DNA of 64,000 nt from Trichoplusia ni (Eukaryota > Arthropoda > Insecta > Lepidoptera > Noctuidae), in NCBI RefSeq assembly GCF_003590095.1, contig NC_039493.1, positions 7,750,001-7,814,000 of the forward strand. Direction: 5' to 3'. Numbering within the stretch: position 1 is the first letter of the stretch; every line of letters starts with the position of its first letter. The notes beneath the pieces are model-generated. The model did no database searches and was not told the DNA's origin. It worked only from the letters and a program-made list of their open reading frames with translations. Positions 47,801 through 59,496 of the stretch are shown here, in pieces. The position numbers and the translations under genes were made by a program.

Positions 47801-50800
47801 TCAGATTTATCACTGAAATGGTTTCAATAAACAATTAGTGTACTAAAAATACTACATTTAAACGACGTATCTTCTTCTTTTGACACTGACCATTTCATCA
47901 TCGATAGCATAGTCAATTGTTTTAACTTTTCTCTTGAAGGTTTCGATTTCACTCATGATTTTCATGTATGTATTTCGGTATTAGGTAGCGTAGATTACTA
48001 TAGAACCTTGCATATTTTCTGATAAATCCATCTTAATAAAACTTAAAACTTAATTCAATTAAACCAACAATCCCAATAGCTTAACTTAAACAAGTCACAT
48101 GTCGGAATGAGAAACCATAGTGTTTGTATTTCCCTTCGTTATTGAATAAATACATAAAATTAAGATGATAAGGCACGGGCGCGTGGCGATGTGATCGGCG
48201 CGCGCGCAGCCCGCTGCCGTAATGATACGGAAGTCTGTCGCGTCGTAGATCATCGAGTACTGTCCGTGTCAATGGTGGACTCGTTGGTGCTGGTGTACTG
48301 TTGTGCTAGGATTTATTTGAACCTAAGAAGTGAGCTTTGGTCAAGTGTTAAGAAAAAAAATGAGAAAATAAGTTTGGGTATGACTGTACTGTACAAAATT
48401 CTGCTAAGATTTTAAAGAAAAAGTATCATACTTATTGATAGCTCAGAAGGAAATTTAACGTATGAGAATTTAAGAAAAAACATGAAGAACAATTCTTATT
48501 TTTTTTGCATACATTGTTTTATCACATTATTTTCTATATACTACGCTACTCAATACGAAAATACCAAAGCTAATTTTCAAACTTTCAGTATTATTTCGTA
48601 AACAAATTTTCTTAACAGCGCTCAAGAAAATATTTTCTCTAACAGTTCAACAAACCAAAAATTCCACTAACATTTACGTGCAAGCGTTCCTTAATCCCGG
48701 ATTTATTTATACCAAGATTTGCGCCTCGAGTTTTTACACCGGCCTTACAAGTAGGAAGTGTCGCAGCGTCGGCGCACTCGCTATCTGATCCACACACACG
48801 AAAATCGCCATTTTAATGAAACCAAGCGACTCTTACATTTAATTAGTTCAGATCTAATGTAAGCTGAGGCTAACAGCGAACAATAAAGATCGAACATTCC
48901 CTCTAATAATTAGGACTGGCTGCAGATAGTGGTGGCTTCTAATTTTATGTGAATTAATTGGACCTATCTTATAGGAAATGGAATTTGTGCACTTGCGCTG
49001 CTGGCCTGATTGGTTTTATGCGAATTTGTTTTATTTGCGTATTGATGCTAGGAAGATTTAGTACCGGAACGTTTTGAGTTTCAATTTAATAAAGAGTTTG
49101 GTGTTTTGTGATACACTTATACATGGTTTTGTATTTTGACATTGGTGTCAAATATAAGGATTTGACAGCAATGAGAAGACAATAGAAAATTTATATAAAA
49201 TGCACAAAAAAAAACAGTTAATGATTAAAAGCTTAATCCAAAAGACTAAATCAGAAACACGACCCGAAACATATCAAATACTATTACCTAATAAAGCACC
49301 TGACATTTCGACCTAGATACACGCCCCGCCGATAAATTAGATCGGCAATCTGCCCACACGACGTTAGGGGCTCTCATAATTCCTACGCTCACTTTCAAGT
49401 GCCATAAATCGCATCATATGAAACCGATTTGTCACTTTCAATTGATTTGTTGATTATTTCTTAATTTAGATACCGTTCATTTAGGGATCGTTCAATTTTT
49501 TATGTCAAAGTAACTTGAGGAATTCGGATTATACAGGGTTTAAAGCAATAGAGAATCTTCAATCATAACCTCATCAGAATTTGCCGTTTTTATAGTTTTA
49601 AAGACTATATTTCTCAGTAGCTTATTTAGAACCTACCTAACCTACTGCACCAGTTCAGATTTAAAGACGCTATGAATCGAATATAACATAACACTTACAT
49701 CAAAAGTCAAATATAGATAATAAAACTCTACTTAATTAGTTAAAGGAATTTCTGACATAATCGGAAAAAAGTCGCTTAATCGCAAGACCAAACAATCCGA
49801 CAATCGTAAGTCGCATAACAGTGTTGTAATCGCCATACACGAACGTTATTGTTTATTGTGTTCTTATCGATATACGCTTTGTACGGAACCAGTGTGGCAG
49901 TGCACAATGGCGGACCTTGGTTTTTGTGGAACCATAGTAAATACTCACAGTTTTGGGTAGGTCATGTTTGTAAGAGCTCTGGTATATTGATTGGTGTTCA
50001 GGGTTTGAGCAGAAAATCTGCGGAAAAAGAAATAGATTACAACTACGACCAAGTTTACACCTGAAGTCAATAGAAAGAAATAATATAAATAAAATCGAAA
50101 AACCATGCCATGAAATGAAATTTAAAATTACAATTAGAAATGTTGATTCTAAAATTGAAATACCTAAAACTCTGAAAGAAAAGCAAGCGAAGGATAATTC
50201 TGTCTGTATCTTTGGAACTGAAGTCTGACCTTTTTTACGGATTAAGGCAACGAAAAAAATAATTGTCATGTTTGACACTTAATCCTAATTGCGACTTACA
50301 AAATAACAAATGTTTCCTCGCGCAACATAAAACTTGATAGATCAAAGTGTAGACCAATTCCCTGAAACTTTAAAACAACGGTTTATCAGACAGAATCACA
50401 TACATTTCATCATACAACCGACAATATTCGTAATGTGAACAGGTTTTTTGCATTATTTGCACAGAATAGAGTCCGTTTACCGTTTCATAATATGCTTTGT
50501 GCATTTAGTTCTGTACCAAAGAAAAATAATTCATTTGCTAAAAATAAATACTGGATTCGACTAAAACCTTATCAAAGGCTAAGGTTAAGGAGTATCGATT
50601 TTTTTTATCTAGCCCACTGTGTCTCACAGCTGGACAAAGGCTTTTTTTATTGCACTACATTTTTTTTTACTTATCGTAATTACTATTCTCAACTTTACCC
50701 TATTAACAACATTCTAAAGTACAATACAGTTACACCATGGACAGTAATTTTAGTATAGTAGAAAATTTACCGCAGTCCACTAGCATTTAGCTCAATCGCT

Positions 50801-53800
50801 GTAACCATAGATCTAGATCACAGATCGAACGCCCACTAACTTAAGTTTCGTAATTGTTCTCATAATACGAACTACCAAAAGTACCTTGTGGCGCCGACTG
50901 GTCCTATATCCTGATTCTTCAACCCTGCAAATAAATTTGAACGCTATCACAATCGATACACGGTCTGCAATACATAATCTAGTACCCAGAATATGTTCCA
51001 TTTCAGAAACATTTTGCACGAACCTAAAGTCCTCGATTCTATTGTCTTCGTCGATAGCAACAACTACATTTGCTGTTTCGAAAGACTTTGCTAACCTATT
51101 TTGATCCTTAACGTGTGGACGTAAGACAGCAATTGGTGTATGCAGATCACAAATGTAAGTTGGTCTGTTATGTGATATAATTGTTTGTTTGTTATATTGT
51201 CCACATAATTGTAGCTGTAGATACGTTTGGAAAGTAGGGCGGCATTGAAGTAGGCTTTTGTAAGAGATCGCGTTGGTCAGTGTCAATGAATTTGTTTCAG
51301 ACGTTTCGTAAACCGTTGTGCTGTTATGGTTTTACAAATTGAATATCACTTTTTAATTGTACAATTCGTGTTAAAAGATTACTAAATTTGGATATGCATC
51401 GAAAGATTTGTGAATAACTTGATTCAAATCTAAGTTTTCATTGTAGAAATTTGAAATGTTAAGAAATAAGTTTTCTAGCCACAAGAACAACAGCACCTTT
51501 ACATTCGTAATAAAATCCTTGCTTACCTTTTTAATTACTGTTGGTAAAGGTTTAAAACATTAGTTCCATTATTTATTGTTTCTTTGCCTATATTTGCATC
51601 CATTCGGCATTTCAGTATATTTCAATTCCTATTACCTCCATATTGATCTGACTTCAGTCTTCCAACAGTTCCGCATTATTGGAACTCCTAAATCCATTGT
51701 ACTTCATTCTAAAGCGCTAACTGATTGTAAATATCCATTGTCTCATTACACAGTTACGTCATCAAGTCTTAGACCTAACCTAGGTCCTAAGGTTGTCTTA
51801 CAGCTTTTGCGTAACACGGCTGTGTTAGCTAAACCTATTTTCACAAACCATATCTGGTTACCGGGAGAAATGTTCTTGGAATGTAACTTCCACTTCAAGA
51901 GAATTTTTATTAAGCTTGTTCCGGGATTTTTGTGATATTTTACTGCTGAGAAAATATATTTAATGAAAATCAAGTATTGAAAACGCTTGATCTGTGGTAA
52001 TTATAAAAAAAATAGTTGGAATTAGATTTGTTGAATTTCAAAATATTCTACAAGAAACAGAGTTATCTAAAGCCTTATAAAACTATAACAAAACGCCATC
52101 GCATGGGAAAACTTCAAAGAACGTCACTAACACCATAATAGAATAGAAGAAATCCATAAAAACATAATTGTTACCATAAATATCATCGACAAGCATTATC
52201 GTGTTAAATTGGAGTATCAGTAACAGATTATGATCTTCTTAAACATATAAAGGAGCCCATTGTTCTTCAAAAGGCTTTATTGCGTGCAAACAGTGTTAGA
52301 AGATTCAGGAAATTGTAGATTGATTGCAATTAGATAACTATCTGAAAACATTCTTTATGTTAATCGATATAATTATGAGTATGTGGGCCAAGCTCTGCAA
52401 CTTACGAGGCCATATCTTCAAGATTATTCTTTAATAGTCAGTTTACAGTTTTATATCTAGGCAGAAATAAATATCACCTTTGTAACTAATTCACTAGATG
52501 CTTCGTATAAATATACATCTTCTATATCTCATTGCAACAATTATCACACATTCCTTATCTATTCTAAGTATTTACAAGCGAAACTCGTTGCTACACGAAA
52601 AGGCTCACTTTCATTAATCGACCTTTAACAATTTAAATTATCCACTTTACTTACTTAAATCGCAGTCGCGTGCAAGATCTAATTTATAAAAATGGCCGCC
52701 ATGCAATTCCAATTCTAACAACTCGTAAGAACTCAATTAAGATTTTAAACTTGCTTGTGTTGGTTTCGTGACACCTAACGCCAATTAACTAAAAATAGTT
52801 AAGAGAAACAACATCTTGGTGATAATATATCTGAGAGTGACGATAAAGAACAAATCACCAACGACTTAATTGATATAACAGCTAAGCGTAAAGATAGATC
52901 CATCAAAATTTATGTTAATGAGGAGACAGATAATTTGTAAGTTCCTCAAGTAGTTTTCATTTTACATTTGCTAAGTGAAATCGGACTTATAATAAAGAAA
53001 GTGACAGTAATAACCAATTACTAACCTGATATAGATTCATCAATGTCAACAGAGTGATTACAAGGCAACGCGTTGAGTTTGATTGACACTCCGACGATTT
53101 CGTACCTATAGTACCTACTTATGAGCTGTCCACCTACATAGAATGTATCGTGAATCATGTCTTGCAGATGTACGGAGCCTTTGCTAATGAAACACTAGCT
53201 GTCTTTACAACAATGATATTTAAGAAGCCAACTTTTAACAGTTTTCTTTAAAATACACAAAAGACTTTTAAAATTCAGTCAGTGCAGACCAAATTAAATA
53301 ATTAGTCATTAATCTTCCCAAAGTGCACGATTAAAAGGACATCTAAAGATCGTTATGCAAATGATAGTGGTCGTGTTATCTGATCAGAGTTAAACAGAGT
53401 GTCTTCCACATTAGAAACACATGCGTCAACTCGAACAGAAATAGGCAAAAACACCTTTATTGCGTGTACACACTGAACGAATAAATTCGACCAACAAATC
53501 AGTTTGATGTGTACGTGTACATTGACTTTTCTACTCTGATCTAAACTGTCAATATATGCAAATTTAGTGCATATCTGATGTTCGAGCGCACGTGGGTTAG
53601 TTTAAGTCGCTTCTGTCGTTTAATAAAAAGATTAGTGGTGTTGATTCGACCCACGGCAGCGCGTTCCGTGTTTCTGTTCCTGTATAAAGGCTGATACACA
53701 AGTTTTAGAACTTCAATTTTATGTTAGAAATAGTGCAGAATATGTTTAGACTCAACTTCATCGAATATTTTTTTTAATATAGAACTTAGAATTGGCTTTT

Positions 53801-55098
53801 AAATTTATTGCACCTACTGAAGTTAGAAATAGCAAGAAAAGAAACAAAAGATCATATTAAGATTTAAATATTTAATAATTAGTGCATCGAAACTCAACAC
53901 CAGCGAAAAACAGCAGCAGAAATCACTTATCAAATACCGTTACTCTCCAATGACGTACCTTACCTCTATATTAGTGACAACATTATCACCATCTCTAACA
54001 AAGCCAGCTGTGTAACGATACAAATGTGTATTCACCCCAACATGAACTCGTATTTCTTGTAACATTCGCCAGTCTCTTGTTTCGAGATGAATGTCACATG
54101 TTTTGTTAGACTATGCCATTTGATGTGAATTTCGCGCTTTGCATTCGCCATCATGAATTTGACATGAGCTACAGCTGTGACATTTATATTGTTTTAGTTT
54201 TGCTTTGTTCTGAATTTAGTTTCAAGTGTTTGTCATGTAATAATTTTGTTTGTAAATTTTGCAGTATCAAATGTTGGATTTGGAAATTGTTGTTACACAA
54301 ACATTTTATTGACGAATATAACGAGTACCGTGTTTTATATAAGTTACTAGTTATCTAAATATGTTAATAGTTTGTTAAAAATTACGACTGTAAAGATAAT
54401 TGTTACAAAATTCGGTGCTTCTTTTATCATTCCGACTTTACAATTCACTTTTACTACGTTACAAAACATGTCCTAATTCAGCAAATAATAAAATCATAGA
54501 ACTAGACAATTCCGTGTTACACAGGCAATAAAGATGATATCAACACGTCTTAACACGTTCATAGACGGTGTGAAAATGAAGTGAAAGTGGGCCCTACGCA
54601 GTGACAATGTAATCTGGCGATCTCACGCGCATCTTGGTTTAAGCGATAAATGCGCACGCGACGCAAAACGTTAGCCCATTGCGTAATACTCATATTTTTT
54701 TCTATAGATTTGATTATTTTTTTTTTTAATTTTAATTGGATTGTCGAAGTGATACCAATTATATAAATACCTTCGTTTCGCAGTATTTGATCAAACTCCT
54801 CCAAAAAGGCTTGGCTGACTTTTACGCCTTGGTTGTACACTTTATTTATTTATTTTAAATATCTGAAACTTATTACATTTATTCAACGAATCATTATATT
54901 TCATCATACATACATTCTTAATCTAACGCAGATCACAACAATACTAAATCTGCAACAAGATCAACCTTGTCTTAAACAACAAGTCCCGCTAACACATTCC
55001 CATTTAAATTCTAATTATCTTCACCATTCAATTCTGCTCTACATTAATCATCCGTCATCGTCACCCGATCATCAACCGTCCGTTGTTATGTCTATCAA

Positions 55099-55142
55099 TC
55101 GATACTCGATAGGGTATCGATATCCGATCCGCATTCTATCGA
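55099..55142. promoter_or_regulatory. Second CGATA/TATCG cluster
   Basis: Three CGATA and two TATCG pentamers within 45 bases (aatcgatactcgatagggta, tcgatatccgatcc, ctatcgac), followed by a perfect DRE palindrome TATCGATA at 55278-55285. Same motif class as 21182-21226. Function is inferred from motif only. Confidence 0.3.
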
Positions 55143-55353
55143 CCTTGTCCAAAGAAGATTGTTTTAAGTTCGCAATCAATCATACTTTGATCTATAGGTC
55201 ACGCATCGTTTGGTGTCTAAGTGATTAACGATTTCTAGGCGCCTAGATTAACCCTAATCGTTATTCGTAAGATTTTTTATCGATAGCATCATCGTTTCAT
55301 TAATTGAATTTTAAATTAAGGTTTTGAATGGAACGGTAATTTTTTTCTATAAT

Positions 55354-55490
55354 GACTCCCGCCGCTATTAAATTTTTAATTCTTGTGTCGCGGGGTTTTT
55401 CATAAACATTGAAGTTACATGCACAAAGACACCCGGACTCAGGGCAAGCCTTCGTGAATCACACGAACGTTAGGCTCCAAACCACGAAAG
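55354..55490 (-). mobile_element. tRNA-derived SINE family D, 5'-truncated copy
   Basis: The + strand order is tail first (gactcccgccgctattaaat, cttgtgtcgcgg), then cacaaagacacccggactc and cttcgtgaatcacacgaacg. It aligns with 58046-58221 and 23917-24110. The tRNA head is mostly missing or degraded. Confidence 0.7.
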
Positions 55491-56283
55491 GCTGACAGAA
55501 TGATTGAAAGAAAACAAATGGTAATTAACTCATGAACATCATTAATTATTTAAAAATACATAGTAAATTTAGATTAACACTTACCTACATATAAAAAAAT
55601 ATTCACATCTGATTAATGTACCAGCTGACAACTGTTCATAATTTGAACTTCACCATAATTCTTAAACTTTACGATCTTTAAATTACCTAAAATGCGCACA
55701 TTATAACGCAAGATAACACTGGGATTCCTTGAAATCTGAGATGCACTTTATAATGTTGATAAAATACCTTTGCCAAACAAGGAGAATAACCAATTTTTTT
55801 GCATTTATTAACACTGACGTCATATATTATGATGTAGGTAACAAAATATTTTAATTAGTTTAAGTGACTCTTATATCTTGGATTCTATACTCTACGGGTA
55901 AAATGGGAACTTCATTACGAGGGCTCTGCTGCATGTTAAACTGGCCTTCTGCCCTTCTATCTCAGGTACCGTCACAGCTAGTCAGAGGACCATTTCTTCT
56001 CGAAAAATGATTTTCTTTAGCTTAAATGTATGGAAAACTTAGAGTCGCAAGTCCGACTCACACTTGATCGGTTTCTTCGAATTAACATAATAATATAACA
56101 GAAAATTATACAAATGACATTCTATGCAATGTCGTAAGTGGCAAATCTCGTTAATTTATCTAAAACGATTGATTCTGAGAGACTGGTTAGTTATTAAACA
56201 GTAAAGTACATTTATAAGTATGATCAATAAGGAGGTTGTTTACGCTGAATGTTTTAAATATTATAAGCCATAGTTAAATATAA

Positions 56284-56323
56284 TATCTCAGGCCACATAG
56301 GTAATACTATGTGGCCTGAGATA
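56284..56323. repeat. Perfect 17-bp hairpin
   Basis: tatctcaggccacatag (56284-56300), loop gtaata, exact reverse complement at 56307-56323. Confidence 0.9.
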
Positions 56324-57719
56324 CTTGTCTAGCAAGGAATTGAATTTCAACTTTCATATCAAATGTTCACATAAAACGATTTTTTTTTTATTAATCCTCG
56401 GTTATTAGTTAAGAAACTTGTATGTTTATTTGTTAAGGTTTAAAAATGAATTTAATTTTATAAAAACATCCCACTTATACCCATTTAAGCATGTTATGAA
56501 GCGTATTAATTTAATTAAAAAAATACACTTGTTTAACTTAAGATAATTTAAATGGACCTTCACATATTAATAAAGAGGCCAAAGGCCTGTCTGGAGGCCA
56601 AAAATCCGGTTAAGTAGCCGATACTCCCTCACATTAAAACATGCAAAATATTAAACAGTATCAAATATATAAAAACTAAAAAAATCTGCCAAAAGAATTG
56701 ACAGATGGGATACTCCCTAAAATCACGTTTCGTAATTCGTAAATTTATTTATGATGGATAGATATTTAAGTTAATTATAATATAGGTTTGGGTATTAAAC
56801 GCAGCGTTATCACGGCAGGTAGTGCCTCAGGCGCGATGTAAACTTTTCTATATCAAGGCCTTGGACGACCTTGGCTGTGGTTAAATTGATAAGCAGAGCG
56901 ACTAGCGATTTCAAAATGTGTTCGAAACTTTATGTCACTTAATTTTGTAATTTACAATATAACATTTTGAATTAAAATGACTGTGGAATAATTATTTATT
57001 TTTAAGTCAAACAGTTTTTCTATAAGTGTTCCAAGATTCAAGAGTATCAATACATAGATCAAGCCCTTTCAAGTCTGCCCATAGCTTAATATTATCATTA
57101 CTATCTGTGTAAAATGTAGCGGAATATTCTCCCAATAAAAATAATAGTAAAATCATAGAACAGCGCTTATATTGGACAGTGTAATCTCAACCTTAAATAA
57201 CCGCATTTAAGCCTCGCATTCTAAAAACATCATTTTATCTTAACGACTTTATAGATATTTTATAATCTTAACATAATTGATTTGGTGGATTGAAGTATGA
57301 AATTTGTATTTTAATTTTCATCATTATAAAAGTCCTAAGTTTTTTTTTAAAGTTATAAATCGACGACATACGTATTATGTTCATTATCTAATTTGATTAC
57401 TGTAATCTAATGTTTCACTATAATATACAAAAATATTGACGTGTAATAATAATAAAATAAAACTTTAATATATTCAAGAGCAACCCAAACTGATTTGATT
57501 GACACGATGCCCAATTTTGGTCTTCCGGAAGAAATAAAGAATATCATTACGATTAATAATTCAAAATTTTAGTATTAACAGGAAATCAAAACGAGTCAAT
57601 TATACAGAACATCATCTTTTTTTCATTTAATACATCTTTCGTCACATTATGGAACTTTTTTTGTATACCACAATTTTTACACAACGCCATCTAGTCTCAA
57701 ACTAAGGAAAGCTACTTAT

Positions 57720-57870
57720 ATATTTCGAAATACATATTATAGATATATACTTTACACCTAGACAAAAAACGATTATGCTTACTAGGCAAACATTCCTGAG
57801 TGGGAATCGAACGCACGACTTAAGATATAGCAGTCGGGACCACTAACCACTAGACCAACAAGCCAGTCAG
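57720..57870 (-). mobile_element. tRNA-derived SINE, copy 3 (3'-truncated)
   Basis: On the minus strand it has TGGTCTAGTGG (box A) and GTTCGATTCCC (box B), then the first part of the body seen at 43113-43380. The distal body and tail are absent or too diverged. Confidence 0.8.
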
Positions 57871-58045
57871 CCACTAAAAGAGTTGCATAGTTATATTCGT
57901 GATAGGTCAATCTTAGGTTTAGTAGCTGTCGCTTTTACTTCGCATACCTAGTTATTTTATTCAATTTTATGCCAAGGAGATCGTATGACATTTGATCACG
58001 TTTTTTTTTGTAAAAACTTTTGCCAAAAAAAAATTGTAAAATATA

Positions 58046-58221
58046 CGACTCTTGCTGTCATTAATTTTATACTTGTGTCGCGTGTTCACAAACGTTCAAG
58101 TCAAATGGACGAAGACACCTAGGCTCGGCACAAGCAATCATACAAACTTTAGTCCTGCGCGGGATTGAAGCCGTGACACGTCGCGTTAACGTACTGAACA
58201 CAACCATTAGGCTATCCGACG
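58046..58221 (-). mobile_element. tRNA-derived SINE family D, best copy
   Basis: On the minus strand, tagcctaatggttgtg (box A) and cggcttcaatcccgc (box B) form a tRNA-like head, followed by ctaggtgtcttcgtccattt and a tail gcgacacaagtataaaatta...gagtcg. The tail is shared with 55354-55490 and 23917-24110, and a 20-base scrap of it (attctcgtgtcgcggtattt) recurs near 58674-58693. Confidence 0.75.
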
Positions 58222-59436
58222 GCATGAAACAGACTTTGACATCTCTTTTATAACTAGACACGGTATTTTTTATCCACCACATATAAAGTAGTCTTTTATT
58301 ACTTACATCAACTCTAGTGCTCTAAAAAGTCTAGTCTATACAGCTAAAGCAATGCAATCCTTTTCTCGTGACAGATAGTGATGCAACATTTCTTTGTTAG
58401 ACCACTTAATATAAATTCTGTCTCATAAAAACTAACATCTTGATGTCGTAACGTGATCGTGTCGGACCCACTAAAACGCTCGCCTGACCTTTTACCTACA
58501 CTTAAAGTTCGTTGGCTTACCTGCAAGGATGTTAGATTCTAAATTAAGAGCTAATTACAGGCCAAATGCTAAGTTGACTTCACCATATGTGGTAAGTTGT
58601 TTCGTTTATTGAGTGAATCTTTGAGGCTAACTGGGTATCTTTGCGTACATGACTAGGTATGTATCTTATATGTAATTCTCGTGTCGCGGTATTTTTAGTT
58701 TAACTCCATAAAATTCTGTGTGCATATTCCGTAGATATAATTTCGTGTGTGATTTCTTTTCTGCGTCATTTTTTTGTGCCTTTATTTATAACTGTGTAAA
58801 TTAAATAGAATTAATAACAATATTTTTCTGTTTATTTTCAGGTAAGCATCGTTATCAGTATTTTCATCGAAATCGATTCCTGTGACGTATGTAAAAACAT
58901 CTTTCAAGCACATCTTATTTTTTTATGCAGTTTTTATGTCTATATACCTACATAATAAAAGGTATATGAAACAAACAATACCATATTAGTACACAAAAAT
59001 GAAAAATACAACTATAAAAATCATATTTGAATACAATGACAACTCTATACCAACATAAAGGTTATGTAACAAAAAATCGTAGTTCCTGTGATAGTAAGCG
59101 AATGTAAATCTGAATTGAATGTGTCGTGCAGCTGATATCCTGGTACCAATGGCTCAGTAGGTGCGACGAAGGCCGCCCGGTAACTGCTACTGCTTGAATA
59201 AGTTTCATACAGTGATAATGTAGGATTGACAAGCGGTTGAGAGTCTAAAATAAAAGTTCTTTTTTACACATATAGTGACGTAAAAAGGTTTATATTGGAC
59301 ATCAACGTTGGATGTCAATCAATGCTTTGTTTTGTGATAACTGAATATTTTGTTTCGTTTGCAGTTTAGCTAAAAATGTGATGCTTTAAACGCAAATGTA
59401 AAGAGGTTAGTTTTTAATAAACAGCTACTTAGGATC

Positions 59437-59496
59437 ATTATTAAATGAAACCGCGATGTACTCAGGCGTATTTATCGGGATTGCCCGACTAGTTTC
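59437..59496 (+). repeat. Diverged solo arm of the 67-bp foldback element
   Basis: attattaaatga, ggcgtatttatcggga and ttgcccgactagtttc align in order with the left arm at 36408-36474. No matching second arm is present downstream. Confidence 0.8.

Noticed and set aside
49853..50278. 141-codon minus-strand open frame
   Set aside because: Ile/Phe/Ser-rich and overlapped by a more protein-like + strand frame; no family signal.
54833..55228. 131-codon plus-strand open frame
   Set aside because: His/Leu/Ile/Thr-rich low-complexity translation, no motif, and a length still plausible by chance in 64 kb of six-frame AT-rich sequence.
59100..59215. GC-richer block after gtcgtgcag as a possible next exon
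   Set aside because: Poor polypyrimidine tract, no frame continuing the MH2 domain in the required phase, and a stop within a few codons in most frames.
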